A DNA stretch of 64,000 nucleotides from contig NZ_AP024854.1 of assembly GCF_024529955.1 (NCBI RefSeq), positions 682,001-746,000 of the forward strand. The letters are read 5' to 3'. Position 1 is the stretch's first letter. Each line of letters opens with the position of its first letter. Position numbers and translations under genes: made by a program. Positions 1 through 9,750 of this stretch are shown in pieces. The notes under the pieces are model-generated. The model did not search any database. It had not been told where the DNA came from and worked only from the letters and a program-made list of their open reading frames with translations. The DNA comes from Photobacterium toruni. Lineage in GTDB: Bacteria > Pseudomonadota > Gammaproteobacteria > Enterobacterales > Vibrionaceae.

Positions 1-658
1 GATTAAGTAAGGTCATTACTCGAGTACGTTGATAGTCATGCATCAGAAAGAACCATAACACAGGAATAAAAGCACCGAGTAATACTAATGCACCAATTAT
101 TATCTTCCAGTTAATTCCTGACAGAAACAGAACAAATATCCCTGATGCGGCGATCAAAATGGAGGTACCGAGGTCGGGTTGCTTGGCAATTAATATAGTT
201 GGCGTAAAAATTAATACCAATGCGATAAAAATATTAGTAAATGTTGGTGGTAGAGGGCGATTACCAATAAAGCGCGCAACCATTAATGGTACGGCAAGCT
301 TAATAAGTTCTGAGGGTTGAAAGCGAATAAAACCTAAATTTAGCCATCGTTGTGCTCCTTTGGAAACCTCACCAAATGAGAGAACACTAATTAGTAATAT
401 AAGTCCTATTCCAAATAAATAAGGTGCCCATGCTTCGTAATGACGAGGAGCAATTTGTGCGAGTAAAAACATAATTCCAAGTGATAATACCATTCGCATC
501 GCTTGACGTTCCATCATTGGTATATTTTGGCCACTAGCACTGTACATGATCACCAATGAGAAACTCATGATCGCTAATAAGCCAAGTAATAATGGGATAT
601 CGATATGTAAACGATCACTTATGCTTGGTTTTTCTCCTGTTGTTGCCATGATGCTCAT
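1..658 (-). CDS. rodA: RodA (MrdB) SEDS peptidoglycan polymerase, partial
   Basis: Integral membrane glycosyltransferase that polymerises lipid II with PBP2 in the elongasome. About 219 N-terminal residues are present and the C-terminal half lies beyond the left edge. The translation shows successive hydrophobic helices and the SEDS-type stretch 'GAQRWLNLGFIRFQPSE' near the middle. Two in-frame ATGs exist, at 658 (ATGA overlap with the mrdA stop) and at 649; neither has a clear Shine-Dalgarno site, and I chose 658 because of the overlap. It follows mrdA directly, as in the E. coli mrdAB operon. Identity is secure; the start is uncertain. Confidence 0.93.
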   Translation of the reverse strand, partial: MSIMATTGEKPSISDRLHIDIPLLLGLLAIMSFSLVIMYSASGQNIPMMERQAMRMVLSLGIMFLLAQIAPRHYEAWAPYLFGIGLILLISVLSFGEVSKGAQRWLNLGFIRFQPSELIKLAVPLMVARFIGNRPLPPTFTNIFIALVLIFTPTILIAKQPDLGTSILIAASGIFVLFLSGINWKIIIGALVLLGAFIPVLWFFLMHDYQRTRVMTLLN

Positions 659-2613
659 TGATGTATTTCCGTTGTAGTTTTTGCTGGCGTTATCAATTGT
701 AAAGGTGCCTTTATTGGTGCTTTAATTAGCATATGATCAAATATTTTTCGAGCAATCGGACCACCATTACTGGAACCGCCACCGGCATTTTCTAGTACCA
801 TTGAGACTACAACTTGTGGTTTTTCAAAGGGGGCGAATGCGGTAAATAATGCATGGTCTCGTAAATGTTCTTCTAATTCCTCTGCGTTATATTTCTGGTT
901 TTTAGCTAGACCAAATACTTGTGCTGACCCTGATTTTCCTCCGGCTTGATAGGGCGTATTATAAAATGCTTTTCGCGCTGTACCACGATGACCATATAGT
1001 ACGCGATGCATTCCCTCACGAGCAATTTCCCATGTTTGTGGACTAACGCCAGTTATCGATGGGAAATTTTCAAACTCAGCTGGCGACTCTACTTTATTAT
1101 CAATAATATTTTTAAGTAGGTGTGGACGGTGTACAACACCACTATTAACTAGTACTGACGTGGCTTTAGCTATTTGTAATGGTGTTGCAGTCCAATATCC
1201 TTGACCGATACCAACCGGAATTGTGTCGCCCTGATACCATGGACGTTTATGGCGTGCCTGTTTCCATTCACGGGTGGGCATATTGGCTTTGCTTTCTTCG
1301 TGAATATCGATTCCAGTATATTCGCCATAACCAAATTTATTCATCCATGTTGAGAGACGATCAATACCAAGATCGTAAGCAACTTGATAGAAGTAAGTGT
1401 CGACTGACTCTTCTATGGCTTTATAGATATTCACTCGACCATGACCCCAACGAAGCCAGTCTCGAAATTTACGACTGGTCGAGTTGGGTATTTGCCACCA
1501 ACCCGGATCATTACGTGTAGTACTCGGTGTAATCACGCCTTCGGTTAATGCTGCGACGGCAATTAATGGCTTAACCGTTGATGCAGGTGGATAAATACCA
1601 AGCGTAACGCGATTGACTAATGGACGATCTGGGTTATTGAGTAAGGCTGTGTATTTCTTGCTCGATATACCACGTACAAACAAATTGGGATCATAACTTG
1701 GGCTTGAGACCATCGCTAAAATCGCATCATCTTTAGGATCTAAAACTACGATAGATCCACGTTTATGCTTAATGATCTCTTGGCCTGTTTTGGGATCGAT
1801 TGTGTGTTCAGTTAATAGGTTTTGAACATATTGCTGTAGCTTAATATCAATATTGATCTTGATATCTTTACCTGGAATGGGCGGAATATATTTTAGTGTG
1901 CGGATCACACGACCACGACTGTTGACTTCAACTTCTTGGTAGCCAGAAGTGCCATGTAATAGTTCTTCGTAATAACGTTCAATACCCAATTTACCCATAT
2001 CACGAGTGGCTTTGTAATTACTAAGTTTACCCGCTTTATCTAGCTTTTTAAGGTCACGATCGTTAATTTTAGCAACATAACCTAATACGTGGGTGAGGCT
2101 ATCGCCATAAGGATAATAGCGTTTTAAGTGTGCTTTTACTTCCACACCAGGCAAGCGATGTTGATTAACAGAAAATAGCGCAACTTGTTTTTCATTGAGA
2201 TGATCAAGAATGGGAACAGACTTAAAACGACGGGTACGACGGCGCTCTTTTTGAAAGTTAGCGATGTCTTCATCAGTAATACCCATGATCTGTTTAAGAT
2301 CAGCAAAAGTTTGATCAAGTTCAGAGACTTTTTCTAAGGTAATTTCAAGGCTATAGATGGGTCTGTTTTCAGCTAATATCACCCCGTTACGGTCATAAAT
2401 TAACCCGCGATTAGGGGATACTGGAACAATTTTAATGCGGTTATCATTAGAGCGGGTTTGATAGTCCTGATGTTGCTCAACCTGAATATGGAACAGATTA
2501 AACAGCAGCAGGCCTACAAGTATTGCGATACCAATAAATGAGACAAGAGCTCGACGAAAAAACAGTGCCGACTCAGCGCGATGATCGCGGATCTGGGTTC
2601 GCTTTTGCCTCAT
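655..2613 (-). CDS. mrdA: Penicillin-binding protein 2, transpeptidase of the elongasome
   Basis: Periplasmic DD-transpeptidase that cross-links peptidoglycan during rod elongation with RodA. The 652-residue product has a cytoplasmic tail, one membrane anchor (about 24-43), a PBP dimerisation domain (about 65-240) and a transpeptidase domain. The active-site SxxK motif is S345-T-V-K348, the second motif is S403-V-D, and KSG is in 'GGKSGSAQVFG' in the C-terminal part. Length is close to E. coli PBP2 (633). It lies 6 bp after rlmH and overlaps rodA by an ATGA, so rsfS-rlmH-mrdA-rodA is probably one operon. Confidence 0.97.
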   Translation of the reverse strand: MRQKRTQIRDHRAESALFFRRALVSFIGIAILVGLLLFNLFHIQVEQHQDYQTRSNDNRIKIVPVSPNRGLIYDRNGVILAENRPIYSLEITLEKVSELDQTFADLKQIMGITDEDIANFQKERRRTRRFKSVPILDHLNEKQVALFSVNQHRLPGVEVKAHLKRYYPYGDSLTHVLGYVAKINDRDLKKLDKAGKLSNYKATRDMGKLGIERYYEELLHGTSGYQEVEVNSRGRVIRTLKYIPPIPGKDIKINIDIKLQQYVQNLLTEHTIDPKTGQEIIKHKRGSIVVLDPKDDAILAMVSSPSYDPNLFVRGISSKKYTALLNNPDRPLVNRVTLGIYPPASTVKPLIAVAALTEGVITPSTTRNDPGWWQIPNSTSRKFRDWLRWGHGRVNIYKAIEESVDTYFYQVAYDLGIDRLSTWMNKFGYGEYTGIDIHEESKANMPTREWKQARHKRPWYQGDTIPVGIGQGYWTATPLQIAKATSVLVNSGVVHRPHLLKNIIDNKVESPAEFENFPSITGVSPQTWEIAREGMHRVLYGHRGTARKAFYNTPYQAGGKSGSAQVFGLAKNQKYNAEELEEHLRDHALFTAFAPFEKPQVVVSMVLENAGGGSSNGGPIARKIFDHMLIKAPIKAPLQLITPAKTTTEIHQ

Positions 2614-2619
2614 TTATGA

Positions 2620-3090
2620 TTATTCCCTGTGGTACGGATGGTTAGCCGTGACACTCCATGCACGGTATAAGCTTTCTGCCATTACCACGCGCACCAGTGG
2701 GTGTGGTAAAGTCAATGGTGATAATGACCAGCTTTGTTCTGCCGCTGCTTTACATGCAGGAGATAGTCCTTCAGGTCCGCCGATCAAAATTGATACATCG
2801 CGTCCGTCTAGTTTCCATGCATCCAATTGTTGTGCCAATTGTCCTGTATCCCAGCGTTTACCGGGAATATCCAGAGTAACAATTCGGTTGCCTTTAGCAA
2901 CTGCAGCTAACATGGCTTCGCCTTCTTTTTGAAGAATGCGAGGAATATCAGCATTTTTGCCACGCTTTCCCGCTGAAATTTCAATTAACTCCAGAGGCAT
3001 ATCTTTTGGGAAGCGGCGGCTATATTCTTTATAACCTTCCTCAACCCATTTTGGCATCTTAGTGCCAACAGCAATCAGTTGAAGCTTCAT
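2620..3090 (-). CDS. rlmH: 23S rRNA pseudouridine-1915 N3-methyltransferase RlmH
   Basis: SPOUT-class methyltransferase that modifies pseudouridine 1915 in helix 69 of 23S rRNA on the assembled 70S ribosome. The 156-residue product begins '[13 protein letters not shown]', like the family, and has the SAM-binding knot signature 'LIGGPEGLS' and a C-terminal '[16 protein letters not shown]'. The reading frame extends two codons upstream to a TTG at 3096, but ATG at 3090 gives the family length. It sits 6 bp after the rsfS stop, so it is co-transcribed with rsfS and mrdA. Confidence 0.96.
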   Translation of the reverse strand: MKLQLIAVGTKMPKWVEEGYKEYSRRFPKDMPLELIEISAGKRGKNADIPRILQKEGEAMLAAVAKGNRIVTLDIPGKRWDTGQLAQQLDAWKLDGRDVSILIGGPEGLSPACKAAAEQSWSLSPLTLPHPLVRVVMAESLYRAWSVTANHPYHRE

Positions 3091-3096
3091 GGTCAA

Positions 3097-3414
3097 TTAG
3101 CTCCAAAGCTTCTCCAGTTGGTAAAGCTCACGAGCATCTTCTTGCATGATATGTAGCATAACATCGCCCATATCAACAATAACCCATTGACCTTCTTTTT
3201 CGCCACTGATGCCGAATGGAGGAAAATCAATTAATTTAGATTCTTTGTTAACGTGATCTGCAACAGATGCAACGTGACGGTTAGATGTACCAGTACAAAT
3301 AACCATAAAATCAGTGATGCTTGATTTACCGCGAACATCGATAGTTACGATATCTTGTGCTTTAATGTCGTCAATTTTGTCAACGATGAAATCGTGTAGT
3401 TCTTGAACCTGCAA
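3097..3414 (-). CDS. rsfS: Ribosome silencing factor RsfS
   Basis: RsfS binds ribosomal protein L14 on the 50S subunit and blocks subunit joining under starvation. The 105-residue product matches the family throughout ('DVRGKSSITDFMVICTGTS', 'DHVNKES', 'GQWVIVDMGDVMLHIMQ'). No ATG is available; translation starts at TTG 3414, preceded by a GAGGG ribosome site about 8 bases upstream. It is the first gene of the apparent rsfS-rlmH-mrdA-rodA operon, with a 222-bp gap before it where E. coli carries nadD and cobC. Confidence 0.95.
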   Translation of the reverse strand: MQVQELHDFIVDKIDDIKAQDIVTIDVRGKSSITDFMVICTGTSNRHVASVADHVNKESKLIDFPPFGISGEKEGQWVIVDMGDVMLHIMQEDARELYQLEKLWS

Positions 3415-3636
3415 AGGGATTCCCTCACTTGAGTGTTAGTATAGTAGTGGTCGAATGACGCTATAACTAGCATCTATAATGTCAAATAGACATACTGACC
3501 ATGAATTGTGCCGCAGTATACCATGCTCTTATCAGACAGCGATAAGCGGACAAGGTTCAGACGGTATTTTTTCGCATGTTTGTTGAGTGATTTGCTTCAA
3601 ACGGGCAAAAAGTCGCAATTTTGACCTGTATTGATA

Positions 3637-4665
3637 TTAATCTCGTGGTTGTAAATGGGTTGGAATACCACACATTTCTGCACATAAGCAACTCAAGGCC
3701 GACCATGGTTGAGTGTCATAGTCAGTTTTGACTTGAATTTCTAACAATGTCAGCTGATGAATAATGGTGATTAAGGTTGTTAGAGACAGTCGATGTAACG
3801 CCCCAATATACATTTCACGTCGGTTTTGCCACACTCTAAATTGTTCAAATATCAGATTGAGTGGCGTGCCTTTTTTTCCCATTTCTTGCATTTTATACAA
3901 CTGAGTTAACTCTCGCTGTAAAGTACGTAATAAAATTGTTGCCTCAACACCTTCTGCTTGTAATTGACGCAATATGCGTTGGCTACGTTTAGCTTGTCCA
4001 GCTAACAGGGCGTCAATTAATTGAAATGGAGTATAGTGATTATGACGACTTAATGCTTCTTGTAATCGCACTATTGTTAAGGTGCCATCAGGATAAAGTA
4101 GCACTAATTTATGTAAACTTTGGGATAGCGCTAGTAAATTGCCCTCATGCCATTGAGCTAACATTTGTACCGATTCATGATCCGGCTTTAAGCCTAATAG
4201 CTGACAACGGCTTTGAATAAAGCGTGGCATTTGACGTGGATCTGGTGTATTGCAAGGAACATACAGACCGATATTATCAAGTGCTTTAAACCATTTGGTG
4301 CTTTCTTGTTTTTTATTGATCCTAGGACCGGTAAGAATTAATAAAATATCAGGATTTAGCGCCGTAATGACTTCAAGTAGTGCTTTGGCTTGATTGGCAT
4401 TTAAACCTGTTTCAGCTATTTCAAGCTCGATAATTTGTTGAGCTGAAAATAAGCTCATGGCGTTACAGCAATCTAATACTGCATTCCAATCAAGACTATT
4501 ATCGATAGTAAAACTATGTCGTTCAAGAAAACCTTGTTGTTGAGCGATATGTTTAATGTTATCGCCTGCTTCTTGTTTCAATAATAGTTCATTACCAAAC
4601 AGTAAATAAGCCTGACGCAGGCCTTTTGTTAGCTGCTGCGTCAGTTGTTCTGGGTAGACTCTCAT
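3637..4665 (-). CDS. holA: DNA polymerase III delta subunit
   Basis: Delta subunit of the clamp loader, which opens the beta sliding clamp. 342 residues, the family length. It begins 'MRVYPEQLTQQLTKGLRQAYLLFGNE' in the usual delta pattern (residues 1-20 resemble E. coli HolA), followed by an AAA+-like fold without a functional Walker A, then the helical collar domain with 'QLYKMQEMGKKG'. Its ATG overlaps the lptE stop (ATGA), so lptE-holA are translationally coupled, as in E. coli. Confidence 0.94.
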   Translation of the reverse strand: MRVYPEQLTQQLTKGLRQAYLLFGNELLLKQEAGDNIKHIAQQQGFLERHSFTIDNSLDWNAVLDCCNAMSLFSAQQIIELEIAETGLNANQAKALLEVITALNPDILLILTGPRINKKQESTKWFKALDNIGLYVPCNTPDPRQMPRFIQSRCQLLGLKPDHESVQMLAQWHEGNLLALSQSLHKLVLLYPDGTLTIVRLQEALSRHNHYTPFQLIDALLAGQAKRSQRILRQLQAEGVEATILLRTLQRELTQLYKMQEMGKKGTPLNLIFEQFRVWQNRREMYIGALHRLSLTTLITIIHQLTLLEIQVKTDYDTQPWSALSCLCAEMCGIPTHLQPRD

Positions 4666-5315
4666 TGGGCGTTATTATCTTGTTTTTTATGTATCACAGC
4701 GGGTGTTGTGGTGATCGTAGTTGTACTACCATCTTTAATCGACACTTTTTGATTATGCAAAATCTGGTTTAATTCAGCATTCAGTTTATCTTCTTCCATT
4801 TTATTAAAGACAGTCGTTAGACGTGCTAGTTTTCGCATGATTTGTTGTGCAGCCTGTTCACGCATCACGTTTACTAATTCGTCGCGTTCTACTGATTTTG
4901 CGAGTGCTGAAAGTGGGTTATCTAAGAAAGTACGGGTAACTTTAGTACTAAACTGTTCAATACCTTGATTAGGAATAGTCACAGTGTAGTTAACCGTCAA
5001 CGTTAAATCGTATTCTGCTTTACCGTTATTTTGATATAGCGATAACGTACTGTCGCCAGTTGATTCACTGGTGATATTAAGGTTCGGTACGGTTGCTGAT
5101 GGTTTTACTTCTTCAATACCATGCAGTTTAAATTGATATTTTACCATACGGGTTAATTGGCCGTAGGGGTCAAAACTGGTTAACGATAGCTTGGCAATAC
5201 CTTCTGGTAGCATGTAGTTGCCACGAAGATGAAAGCCGCAAGAAGCTGTTGTAAGCGCGAGAAGAGTAATGATAAGTAGTCGAGTTAGGCTGTTGGCCGA
5301 GAAAAAACTTTTCAC
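4662..5315 (-). CDS. lptE: LPS-assembly lipoprotein LptE
   Basis: Outer-membrane lipoprotein that plugs the LptD barrel and takes part in LPS insertion. It has a signal peptide with lipobox 'TTASCGFHLRG' (acylated Cys about residue 26), then the LptE fold. The start is GTG 5315, with a strong AAGGAG site 9 bases upstream; no ATG fits. At 217 residues it is slightly longer than E. coli LptE (193), with a low-complexity Thr-rich tail. First gene of lptE-holA; it is separated from upstream leuS by a clear terminator. Confidence 0.93.
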   Translation of the reverse strand: MKSFFSANSLTRLLIITLLALTTASCGFHLRGNYMLPEGIAKLSLTSFDPYGQLTRMVKYQFKLHGIEEVKPSATVPNLNITSESTGDSTLSLYQNNGKAEYDLTLTVNYTVTIPNQGIEQFSTKVTRTFLDNPLSALAKSVERDELVNVMREQAAQQIMRKLARLTTVFNKMEEDKLNAELNQILHNQKVSIKDGSTTTITTTPAVIHKKQDNNAQ

Positions 5316-5380
5316 GAAAGTCAGCTCCTTGAAAGAAAATAAGGTGCGCTGGGCGCAAAATTAAATATGACCGTAATTAT

Positions 5381-5408
5381 AAAGATCCCCGCAGAAGCGG
5401 GGATCTTT
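5381..5408 (-). terminator. Rho-independent terminator after leuS
   Basis: A perfect 12-bp stem with an AGAA-type tetraloop lies 49 bp beyond the leuS stop. On the minus strand it runs into a short T/A-rich tail. It separates leuS from lptE, so lptE-holA probably needs its own promoter or read-through. Confidence 0.85.
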
Positions 5409-5456
5409 AGGCTATTTACTGCGTTAGTAACAACGTTATACAGTAGTTAACCTTGA

Positions 5457-8030
5457 TTAGTTAGCAACAATATTAAGTAGTTTACCTGGTACGTAAATAA
5501 CTTTACGTACGGTATTTCCTTCAGTGAAGCGAGTTACGCCATCATCAGCCATTGCTAACGCTTCTACTTGCTCTTTGGTTGCATCTGCCGCAACCGTTAA
5601 TTTCGCACGTAGTTTACCGTTAACTTGAACAATGATTAGCTTTTCATCTTCCACTAATGCTGCTGCATCTGCTTGTGGCCATACTGCATGGTCAATGTCT
5701 GTTTGACCTAAAGCTTGCCACATTTCAAAACAGATATGCGGTGTCATTGGGTAAAGCATAGTAACAATAGCTTTTAGTGCTTCATCAAGAATAGCACGAT
5801 CTTGTACTGATTCTTGTGGCGCTTTTGCTAACTTGTTCATTAATTCCATGATTGCAGCAATCGCGGTATTAAATGTCTGACGACGACCAATATCATCACT
5901 TACTTTAGCAATTGTTTTATGAATGTCACGACGAAGCGCTTTTTGATTGCTGTTTAATGCTGCAGTATCAACTGATTCAGCTGCACCTTTTTCAGCATGC
6001 TCACGTACAAGTTTCCACACACGTTTAAGGAAGCGGTTAGCACCTTCAACGCCAGATTCTTGCCATTCAAGCGTCATATCAGCAGGTGATGCAAACATCA
6101 TAAATAGACGTACTGTATCAGCGCCGTACTTGTCTACCATCTCTTGTGGGTCGATACCGTTGTTTTTAGACTTAGACATTTTGATCATGCCTGAGTGTTC
6201 AACGTTATGGCCTTTAGAGTCAACTGCTGTAGTGATGCGGCCTTTGCCATCGCGTTCAACCGTTACATCTGTTGGTGCAACCCACTCTTTACCACCTTTG
6301 TCTGTGGTGTAGAAGAACGCATCTGCTAATACCATGCCTTGACATAGTAGTTGCTTAAACGGTTCGTCAGAGGTTACGTAACCTGCATCACGAAGTAATT
6401 TGTGGAAGAAACGTGAGTACAATAGGTGCATACACGCGTGCTCAATACCACCAACATATTGATCAACAGGTAGCCAGTAGTTCGCCTTTGCAGGATCTAA
6501 AATATCATCAGCTTGTGGTGAACAATAACGAGCGTAATACCAAGATGACTCCATAAAGGTGTCAAAGGTATCAGTTTCACGTAGTGCAGGTTCACCGTTA
6601 AAGGTGGTTTTAGCCCACTCTAGGTCAGCTTTAATCGGGCTTGTTACACCATCCATTACCACGTCTTCTGGAAGAATAACCGGTAGTTGATCTGCCGCAA
6701 CAGGATGCACTTGACCGTCTTCAGTGGTTACCATTGGGATTGGTGCGCCCCAGTAACGTTGACGTGAAACACCCCAGTCACGAAGACGGAAATTAACTGT
6801 TTTCTTGCCTTTACCTTCAGCTTCAAGTTTTGCTGCAATAGCATCAAATGCTTGTTGGAAGTTTAGGCCGTCAAATTCACCTGAATTAAACAATACACCT
6901 TTGTCAGTGAATGCAGCTTCAGAGATATCAAATTCGCTACCGTCTTCTGGCTTAATGACTGCCATGATATCGATGTTGTATTTCGTTGCAAATTCAAAGT
7001 CACGTTGATCGTGTGCAGGAACGGCCATTACTGCGCCTGTGCCGTAATCCATTAATACGAAGTTAGCAACGTATACGGGTACTTCACGGCCATCAAGTGG
7101 ATGGATAGCGGTAAAGCCAGTATCCATGCCTTTCTTTTCCATTGTTGCTAGTTCAGCTTCAGCAACTTTGGTGTTACGGCATTCATCGATAAATGTTGCT
7201 AGGGCAGGGTTATTCTCAGCCGCTTTTGCAGCTAGAGGGTGACCCGCTGCAATGCTAACAAATGTTACACCCATAAGAGTATCAGGACGCGTGGTGTAAA
7301 CTTCTAAATCGTTTTGACCTTTAACGTTAAACGTTAATTCAACACCTTCAGAACGGCCGATCCAGTTACGCTGCATGGTTTTTACCATTTCAGGCCAACC
7401 ATCAAGGGTATCAAGGTCGTCAAGTAGCTCTTGTGCGTATTCGGTAATTTTAATGAACCACTGTGGAATCTCTTTTTGTTCAACAGGGGTATCACAACGC
7501 CAGCAACAACCGTCTTCTACTTGCTCGTTTGCTAGTACCGTTTGGTCGTTAGGACACCAGTTCACAGAAGATGTTTTCTTGTAAACTAGGCCTTTGTTGT
7601 ACAGTTTAGTGAAGAACTCTTGTTCCCAACGGTAGTACTCAGGGGTACAGGTTGCGAATTCACGACTCCAATCGTAACCAAAACCTAAAAGTTTAAGTTG
7701 GTTCTTCATGTACTCGATGTTTTCGTATGTCCAAGGTGCAGGAGCAGTGTTATTTTTGACCGCTGCGTTCTCTGCTGGAAGGCCAAATGCATCCCAACCA
7801 ATTGGCTGCATGACATTTTTGCCTTGTAAGCGTTGGTAGCGAGAGATAACATCACCGATAGTGTAGTTACGCACGTGACCCATGTGCAAACGACCACTTG
7901 GGTACGGGAACATGGACAGACAGTAGAATTTTTCTTTATTAGGATCTTCACTAACAACAAAGGTCTTATTGTTATCCCAATGTTCTTGAACTTTTTGTTC
8001 AATGTCCTGTGGACGATATTGTTCTTGCAT
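5457..8030 (-). CDS. leuS: Leucyl-tRNA synthetase
   Basis: Class I synthetase that charges all tRNA-Leu isoacceptors and edits misactivated residues. The product is 857 residues, near E. coli LeuS (860). HIGH-type motif '[15 protein letters not shown]' lies near residue 40-55, the CP1 editing domain is in the middle, and '[14 protein letters not shown]' holds the KMSKS loop. There are two ATGs in frame; I chose 8030 ('[12 protein letters not shown]', as in E. coli), which has a GGA site 8 bases upstream, over 8039. It is the cognate enzyme for the 13 tRNA-Leu genes at 17.7-21.1 kb. Confidence 0.98.
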   Translation of the reverse strand: MQEQYRPQDIEQKVQEHWDNNKTFVVSEDPNKEKFYCLSMFPYPSGRLHMGHVRNYTIGDVISRYQRLQGKNVMQPIGWDAFGLPAENAAVKNNTAPAPWTYENIEYMKNQLKLLGFGYDWSREFATCTPEYYRWEQEFFTKLYNKGLVYKKTSSVNWCPNDQTVLANEQVEDGCCWRCDTPVEQKEIPQWFIKITEYAQELLDDLDTLDGWPEMVKTMQRNWIGRSEGVELTFNVKGQNDLEVYTTRPDTLMGVTFVSIAAGHPLAAKAAENNPALATFIDECRNTKVAEAELATMEKKGMDTGFTAIHPLDGREVPVYVANFVLMDYGTGAVMAVPAHDQRDFEFATKYNIDIMAVIKPEDGSEFDISEAAFTDKGVLFNSGEFDGLNFQQAFDAIAAKLEAEGKGKKTVNFRLRDWGVSRQRYWGAPIPMVTTEDGQVHPVAADQLPVILPEDVVMDGVTSPIKADLEWAKTTFNGEPALRETDTFDTFMESSWYYARYCSPQADDILDPAKANYWLPVDQYVGGIEHACMHLLYSRFFHKLLRDAGYVTSDEPFKQLLCQGMVLADAFFYTTDKGGKEWVAPTDVTVERDGKGRITTAVDSKGHNVEHSGMIKMSKSKNNGIDPQEMVDKYGADTVRLFMMFASPADMTLEWQESGVEGANRFLKRVWKLVREHAEKGAAESVDTAALNSNQKALRRDIHKTIAKVSDDIGRRQTFNTAIAAIMELMNKLAKAPQESVQDRAILDEALKAIVTMLYPMTPHICFEMWQALGQTDIDHAVWPQADAAALVEDEKLIIVQVNGKLRAKLTVAADATKEQVEALAMADDGVTRFTEGNTVRKVIYVPGKLLNIVAN

Positions 8031-8199
8031 CGATGACATCCAGAATTTTGTGAGTTTAATACAAACACATTCATTGTAATCGACATAGGATAACCAAAGG
8101 TCAAGGTGTCAACAATAGCTGATAGCGATTCGGCGACCTTAATCTTACATTTGGCCGTAATTACGTAATTATTTCGCACATTGGTAGAGGATTAATCCC

Positions 8200-8769
8200 A
8201 TGACTAAGCAACAAAAGCAGTATGAAGCAGTGTTAGAAAAAGTAACTGAGGCGCTTAAGCATAGTCCAGAAGAGCTAAAGAAGTTTTTTAAAATGACTGA
8301 GCTTTACGGCAAAGCTGCCAGTGATATGACCAAAGATGAGCTGTCATTAGTTGAAGCTTATATTAAAAGTGATCTTAAAACGACTGAGCTTTACGGTAAA
8401 GCAGCCAGTGATATGACCAAAGATGAACTGTCATTAGTTGAAGCTTACGTCAAAAGTGATTTAAAGACCTTTACTGAAGAAGTAAAAAATAGTTCAGAAC
8501 CATTCAGTGAAAGCCCTTTCTATAAATTAGTCAGTGAAAGTATTTGGAAAAACTTAGCTGAAATTACGGATAAAACCCAATTAGAATGGATTGAAGTGAT
8601 GGATGATATTCAGCATAAAGGTGTTTATCAGGCTGGTGAACTTGTGGGTTTAGGTAATCTTGTTTGTGAGCAATGCGGTCATACTGAAATGATCACCCAT
8701 GTTACGCGTATTGAACCCTGTGTAAAATGTGGTTGTAAGCATTTTTCTCGCTTACCATTAAATCCATAA
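8200..8769 (+). CDS. ybeL: YbeL family zinc-ribbon protein with internal duplication
   Basis: Member of the YbeL (DUF1451) family of unknown function. It has an N-terminal helical region, then the conserved 'DKTQLEWIEVMDDIQHKG' and 'GELVGLGNLVCEQCGH', and a C-terminal zinc ribbon with Cys pairs CEQC and CVKC. The product is 189 residues against about 160 in E. coli. The difference equals one exact 29-residue tandem repeat of the 'TELYGKAASDMTKDELS' helix. It is divergent from leuS with a 160-bp promoter region between them. In E. coli ybeL also lies near leuS. The biochemical role is not known. Confidence 0.88.
   Translation: MTKQQKQYEAVLEKVTEALKHSPEELKKFFKMTELYGKAASDMTKDELSLVEAYIKSDLKTTELYGKAASDMTKDELSLVEAYVKSDLKTFTEEVKNSSEPFSESPFYKLVSESIWKNLAEITDKTQLEWIEVMDDIQHKGVYQAGELVGLGNLVCEQCGHTEMITHVTRIEPCVKCGCKHFSRLPLNP
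8296..8469 (+). repeat. 87-bp in-frame tandem duplication inside ybeL
   Basis: Two 87-bp copies (8296-8382 and 8383-8469) encode nearly the same 29 residues. They differ at several silent sites (for example GGC/GGT, GCT/GCA, GAG/GAA) and at one Ile/Val, so the duplication is not brand new and the protein sequence has been kept. Confidence 0.93.
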
Positions 8770-8805
8770 ATGGTTAAACAGTTCAATGGTTTTGCTTTCA
8801 TTATA

Positions 8806-8838
8806 AAAAAACGCAGCATTATAAATGCTGCGTTTTTA
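8806..8838. terminator. Bidirectional terminator between ybeL and the SYLF gene
   Basis: Perfect stem of about 11 bp around an ATAA loop, flanked by an A-run on the left and a T-run on the right. It can therefore end transcripts from both converging genes (ybeL on plus, SYLF gene on minus). Confidence 0.85.
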
Positions 8839-8862
8839 TTTGGCTGTTATAAAAGTAATGGT

Positions 8863-9627
8863 TTAATAATCAGGACGTTCAATGGTATCAACCACTACCG
8901 CTGAGTTTGCTGAATCTGTCGATGTAATAGTATCAGCCGGTTTTTGCAGTTGTTGCTGGTGTTGTCGTGTCGTTTGAGTCTGTTTAGTCGGTTGATAGTC
9001 AGTATTAAACTCAGGTAATACTTGATCATAACCTTTTATTTTTCGCGTCGTGGTTGTCATTGGTTCATAGGTGAATTTTTGTCCCGCAAGTGATGCTTCA
9101 ATCATCGCGCCGCCTTTAGCGTGAGTGAAGATAGCAACGCCATTAATGTAGCTTTGGGTCATATAGTCATTACCTGCATTGATCCCTGCGCCAGCAGTGC
9201 CTATTTTTGCTGATGCACCTTCTGTTAATGCGACCGCAGAGGCTTGAGCATCCAATTCCATTCCGCCATCAATGAAGCGATCATAGGCACGTTTATCTTG
9301 GAAAAATAGAATCTCACTGAACGCTTGTCCGCCAAATTGTAAACCAATAGATATTTGGTATAACTTAGCAAATCCCATGGCTTGATTGGCTTTAAATACC
9401 ACGCCTGATCCATAAGCGCCACCGATCCAAAAGCCACCTTTACCTACTGATGGAAAAACGGCATACCCATAAGCGGAATGGAAAAAAGGCTGGGTTTGCG
9501 GTGAATTATAAAAATGGGCTAATGCATCTTTAGTATCATTTTGTTGTTCTTGAGCAAATACTTGTGTTGATAGCATTAATATTAATAATGAACATAAAGT
9601 GGTAAATATTTTATGTGTTGCTTTCAT
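8863..9627 (-). CDS. SYLF (Ysc84) domain exported protein
   Basis: Secreted or periplasmic protein of the SYLF/Ysc84 lipid-binding family. The signal peptide is about residues 1-25, ending 'TQVFAQ'. The SYLF domain (about 55-195) shows 'GYAVFPSVGKGGFWIGGAYG', 'SIGLQFGGQAFSEILFF' and 'GAGINAG'. The tail (about 205-254) is rich in Gln and Thr and is probably disordered. In eukaryotes this fold binds phosphoinositides; its bacterial role is unclear. It is a single-gene unit between two terminators. Confidence 0.85.
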   Translation of the reverse strand: MKATHKIFTTLCSLLILMLSTQVFAQEQQNDTKDALAHFYNSPQTQPFFHSAYGYAVFPSVGKGGFWIGGAYGSGVVFKANQAMGFAKLYQISIGLQFGGQAFSEILFFQDKRAYDRFIDGGMELDAQASAVALTEGASAKIGTAGAGINAGNDYMTQSYINGVAIFTHAKGGAMIEASLAGQKFTYEPMTTTTRKIKGYDQVLPEFNTDYQPTKQTQTTRQHQQQLQKPADTITSTDSANSAVVVDTIERPDY

Positions 9628-9712
9628 TTATCATTCCTCATTTCGCCGCAGGTGGTTAGTCCCTTTGGGATTGCAGTTATTAGTTGCTAATCAATTTACA
9701 ATAAACTAATCG

Positions 9713-9745
9713 TAAAAAAAAAGGTGAAGTTATTAGCTTCACCTT
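9713..9745 (-). terminator. Terminator after lnt
   Basis: A 9-bp perfect stem with a 7-base loop is followed on the minus strand by a run of nine T. It lies just past the lnt stop and ends the ybeZ-ybeY-corC-lnt transcript. Confidence 0.9.
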
Positions 9746-9750
9746 ATAGT

